From: Alphaproteobacteria bacterium
GTDB taxonomy: Bacteria > Pseudomonadota > Alphaproteobacteria > Puniceispirillales > Marisalimonadaceae
DNA: 8,402 bases
Direction of reading: 5' to 3'
Assembly: GCA_016777645.1 (NCBI GenBank)
Contig: JADHRC010000064.1
Span: 1-8,402 of the forward strand
This document shows, in pieces, positions 6,417 through 8,402 of the stretch (the stretch's first letter is position 1; each line of letters begins with the position of its first letter). A program made the position numbers and the translations under genes. The notes under the pieces were generated by a model. That model searched no databases, was not told the origin of the DNA, and saw only the letters and a program-made list of their open reading frames with translations.

Positions 6417-7804
6417 GAAGTCCCAAAAACTTAGGTGTTATTCATTTCATAGGCATTGGTGGCATTGGTATGAGTGGGATTGCAGAAATTCTTTTCCAAT
6501 CAGGGTATATTGTTCAGGGAAGTGATATTAGCCAAAATAAAAATATAGATAGATTAAAAAAACTAGGAATTAAAATTTTTTCAGACCAAAAAAGGTCAAA
6601 CATTAGTAATGCCAAAATAGTTGTAGTATCGACTGCAATCACAGAGAAAAATGATGAATTAATCGCTGCTAAAAAATTATTTATACCTATAGTTCACCGA
6701 TCAGAGATGTTGGGGGAGTTGATGCGCTTAAAGCAATCAATTGCAATAGCCGGAACTCATGGAAAAACTACAACCACATCCTTAATTGCTAAAATGATAG
6801 AAGAAAACGGGATGGATCCAACGATTATTAATGGAGGTATCATTTCTTCTTTAAATAGTAATGCAAGATTAGGTAATGGTGAATGGATGGTAGTAGAAGC
6901 TGATGAAAGTGATGGAAGTTTTACAAAATTAAATCCAACTGCAGCGGTAATTACTAATATAGATCTCGAACATTTAGATTATCACAAAACAGAAAAAAAT
7001 TTGGAGTTAGCTTTTCTTAACTTTGCTTTGTCTATACCGTTTTATGGCTTTGCTTGTCTATGTATTGATCATCCAAGAGTTCAGAAATTAATATCAAAAA
7101 TAGATAACAAAAAAATTATTACTTATGGTTTATCTGCGAACGCCGATGTTAGAGCAACAAATATTTTATATAAAAATAATAAAATGAAATTTACATTAAA
7201 CGTACCTAATCATAAAAGTTTTGAAATTGAATTTGCTATGATTGGTATACATAATATCCAAAATGCTCTGGCAACAATTGCCGTAGGCATTGAGCTAAAA
7301 ATACCAATACAAAAAATTCAAAAAACTTTAAAAAATTTTACTGGTGTTGAAAGAAGATTTCAAAAAGTTGGTAATTTTAAAAACACGCTAATAATCGATG
7401 ATTATGGTCATCATCCAGTAGAAATTAGCTCTGCATTAGCTGCTGCAAGACTTGCCGCACCTAAAAATAAAATAATAAGTATTTTCCAACCACATAGATA
7501 TAGCAGATTAAGAGATTTATTTGATGATTTCTGTAGTTGTTTTAATGATGCTGACCACGTCTTAATATTAGATGTCTATCCTGCTGGAGAAGAACCAATT
7601 ACTAATTTTGAAAGTGTTAATCTAGAAGAAGGATTATACAAATATGGACATAAAAATGTTTCATATATCAAAAATGAAAAAAACATTGCTAAAACAATAT
7701 TAAAAATAATGGAACCAAACGATATAATTATTTGCCTTGGTGCAGGTTCCATAACCAAAATTGCAAATAGTTTGGAAGAGAATCTTATAAATGAACTTAA
7801 ATGA
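6410..7804 (+). CDS. murC: MurC, UDP-N-acetylmuramate:L-alanine ligase
   Basis: Cytoplasmic ATP-dependent ligase that adds L-Ala, the first stem-peptide residue, to UDP-MurNAc. It has 464 residues, close to alphaproteobacterial homologues. Domains in order: UDP-binding domain with HFIGIGGIGMSGIA (12-25), ATP-binding domain with P-loop AGTHGKTTT (114-122), EADESDGSF (163-171), ITNIDLEHLDYH (181-192) and GIHNIQNALA (279-288), then C-terminal domain with ERRFQKVG (314-321), DDYGHHPVEI (330-339) and FQPHRYSR (359-366). The AGTHGKT loop and DDYGHHP identify MurC rather than MurD, MurE or MurF; the related recycling enzyme Mpl is unlikely inside a dcw cluster. It starts at ATG 6410, overlapping murG by 7 bp, with a GAGG tract upstream. 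The 3' end overlaps murB by 14 bp. All expected motifs are intact. Confidence 0.97.
   Translation: MLRSPKNLGVIHFIGIGGIGMSGIAEILFQSGYIVQGSDISQNKNIDRLKKLGIKIFSDQKRSNISNAKIVVVSTAITEKNDELIAAKKLFIPIVHRSEMLGELMRLKQSIAIAGTHGKTTTTSLIAKMIEENGMDPTIINGGIISSLNSNARLGNGEWMVVEADESDGSFTKLNPTAAVITNIDLEHLDYHKTEKNLELAFLNFALSIPFYGFACLCIDHPRVQKLISKIDNKKIITYGLSANADVRATNILYKNNKMKFTLNVPNHKSFEIEFAMIGIHNIQNALATIAVGIELKIPIQKIQKTLKNFTGVERRFQKVGNFKNTLIIDDYGHHPVEISSALAAARLAAPKNKIISIFQPHRYSRLRDLFDDFCSCFNDADHVLILDVYPAGEEPITNFESVNLEEGLYKYGHKNVSYIKNEKNIAKTILKIMEPNDIIICLGAGSITKIANSLEENLINELK
6452..6469 (+). repeat. Perfect tandem 9-bp repeat in the murC glycine loop
   Basis: GGCATTGGT occurs twice back to back and encodes Gly-Ile-Gly twice, making up the core of the UDP-binding GIGGIG motif (MurC residues 15-20). 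Identical codons are used in both copies although synonymous ones exist. Confidence 0.9.
7774..7780 (+). promoter_or_regulatory. Shine-Dalgarno-like site of murB
   Basis: GGAAGAG inside the end of murC, ending 10 nt before ATG 7791. This is an imperfect SD, but it supports 7791 over the ATG at 7801, which is in another frame and meets a stop after two codons. Confidence 0.55.
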
Positions 7805-8402
7805 ATTAAGAAATAAATTTACTAAATCAATATTTCTAAACCAAAACTTATCAAAGTTTACATGGTTTGGTGTTGGCGGTGAAGCAGAAATACTTTTTAT
7901 TCCTGAGGATATCAAAGAGTTATTTGAATTATTAAAAACCAAGCCTGTGGGATATGAGGTTTTTCCAATTGGGGCTGGCTCTAATCTTTTAGTTAGAGAC
8001 AAAGGCATAAAAGATATTACCCTAATAACAAAAAAGTTGAAAAAAATTAGCATTGATAATGAAGGAATTATCACAGCTCAAGCAGGAGCAATAGATGCAG
8101 ATGTTGCCAGGTTCGCAAGAGACCACGAAAGAACCGGATTAGAATTTTTGATTGGAATTCCAGGTACTATTGGTGGCGGTATAAAGATGAATTCTGGGGC
8201 ATTTGGATCTGAATTTAAAGACGTATTAATAGATGTAAAAGCAATCAATACTGAAGGAGAAACTCGAGCGTTCTCTTGTAAAGAATTAAAAATGGAGTAT
8301 AGAGCAATCGGTTTGGATAAAAAGTGGATTTTTTATGAAGCTCGATTTCATACTCTTAGAGAAAGTAAAGAAAAAATTAAAACTAGGATGAAAGAAATTA
8401 TT
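7791..8402 (+). CDS. murB: MurB, UDP-N-acetylenolpyruvoylglucosamine reductase (5' part)
   Basis: FAD-dependent cytoplasmic reductase that uses NADPH to convert UDP-GlcNAc-enolpyruvate to UDP-MurNAc, the step just before MurC. 204 codons are present and the frame is still open at the window edge; family members are usually around 300 residues, so the C-terminal third is missing. Visible motifs: TWFGVGGEAE (24-33), PIGAGSNLLVRD (59-70) of the FAD-binding domain, LIGIPGTIGGGIKMNSGAFG (120-139), and MEYR (168-171), whose Tyr-Arg lies where the family has a substrate-binding tyrosine and catalytic arginine. The catalytic serine segment expected further on (GSxFKNP in related enzymes) is beyond the window. 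The start at ATG 7791 overlaps murC by 14 bp and gives the N-terminus MNLNELRNKF. The position after murC matches alphaproteobacterial dcw clusters, where ddlB and ftsQ usually follow. Confidence 0.95.
   Translation, partial: MNLNELRNKFTKSIFLNQNLSKFTWFGVGGEAEILFIPEDIKELFELLKTKPVGYEVFPIGAGSNLLVRDKGIKDITLITKKLKKISIDNEGIITAQAGAIDADVARFARDHERTGLEFLIGIPGTIGGGIKMNSGAFGSEFKDVLIDVKAINTEGETRAFSCKELKMEYRAIGLDKKWIFYEARFHTLRESKEKIKTRMKEII

Noticed and set aside
7700..8074. 124-residue minus-strand open frame across the murC/murB junction
   Set aside because: It lies antisense to two clearly recognised genes, shows no family motif, and has the composition expected of a mirror of low-GC coding sequence.
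1..8402. Mobile elements, CRISPR arrays, tRNA or other RNA genes, riboswitches
   Set aside because: Both strands are occupied or shadowed by eight dense dcw genes; I saw no inverted-repeat ends, regularly spaced repeats or tRNA-like cloverleaf, and no intergenic space over 6 bp.
1..8402. A previously undescribed biological system
   Set aside because: Every gene matches a well-characterised peptidoglycan or division family with intact motifs and conventional order; nothing unexplained of gene size remains.

Overview
This window is an uninterrupted run of peptidoglycan precursor genes, all on the + strand: the middle of a dcw (division and cell wall) cluster. The order is murE (3' end only), murF, mraY, murD, ftsW, murG, murC, murB (5' part only). 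This order, and details such as the FtsW N-terminus (RSDRS...WWWTTDR), the GGxPK-x-xG form of the MurD C-terminal loop and the EADESDG form of MurC, point to an alphaproteobacterium. Base composition is very AT-rich (around 30% G+C by eye from a few sampled lines). TGA is used as a stop five times, so the code is the standard bacterial one. An intact, tightly packed dcw cluster at this composition fits a streamlined free-living lineage (SAR11-like or another AT-rich marine alphaproteobacterium) better than a decaying endosymbiont. That placement is inference, and the genus cannot be named from this sequence.

Layout: murE tail 1-299; murF 296-1708; mraY 1698-2786; murD 2793-4121; ftsW 4118-5248; murG 5238-6416; murC 6410-7804; murB 7791 to the window end. 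Six of the seven junctions overlap (4, 11, 4, 11, 7 and 14 bp). The seventh has a 6-bp gap. There is no intergenic stretch that could hold another gene, a terminator or an RNA gene, and I see no promoter that stands out from the AT-rich background. The window is best read as the interior of one operon, whose promoter lies upstream (probably before mraZ/mraW/ftsI/murE) and whose expected continuation is ddlB-ftsQ-ftsA-ftsZ.

How the genes work together: MurB reduces UDP-GlcNAc-enolpyruvate to UDP-MurNAc. MurC, MurD, MurE and MurF then add L-Ala, D-Glu, meso-diaminopimelate and D-Ala-D-Ala in the cytoplasm. MraY loads the pentapeptide sugar onto undecaprenyl phosphate (lipid I) and MurG adds GlcNAc (lipid II). 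FtsW polymerises lipid II at the septum. The MurE tail carries the DNPR and GKGHE motifs of the meso-diaminopimelate-adding type, so the wall is the usual Gram-negative A1-gamma type.

All catalytic motifs checked are intact and no frameshift or insertion is visible. I found no undescribed system here. The observations worth a second look are fine-scale: how starts are set at overlapping junctions, TTG starts, uneven Shine-Dalgarno strength, long homopolymer tracts inside essential genes, a tandem repeat in the murC glycine loop and a few MurG motif substitutions.
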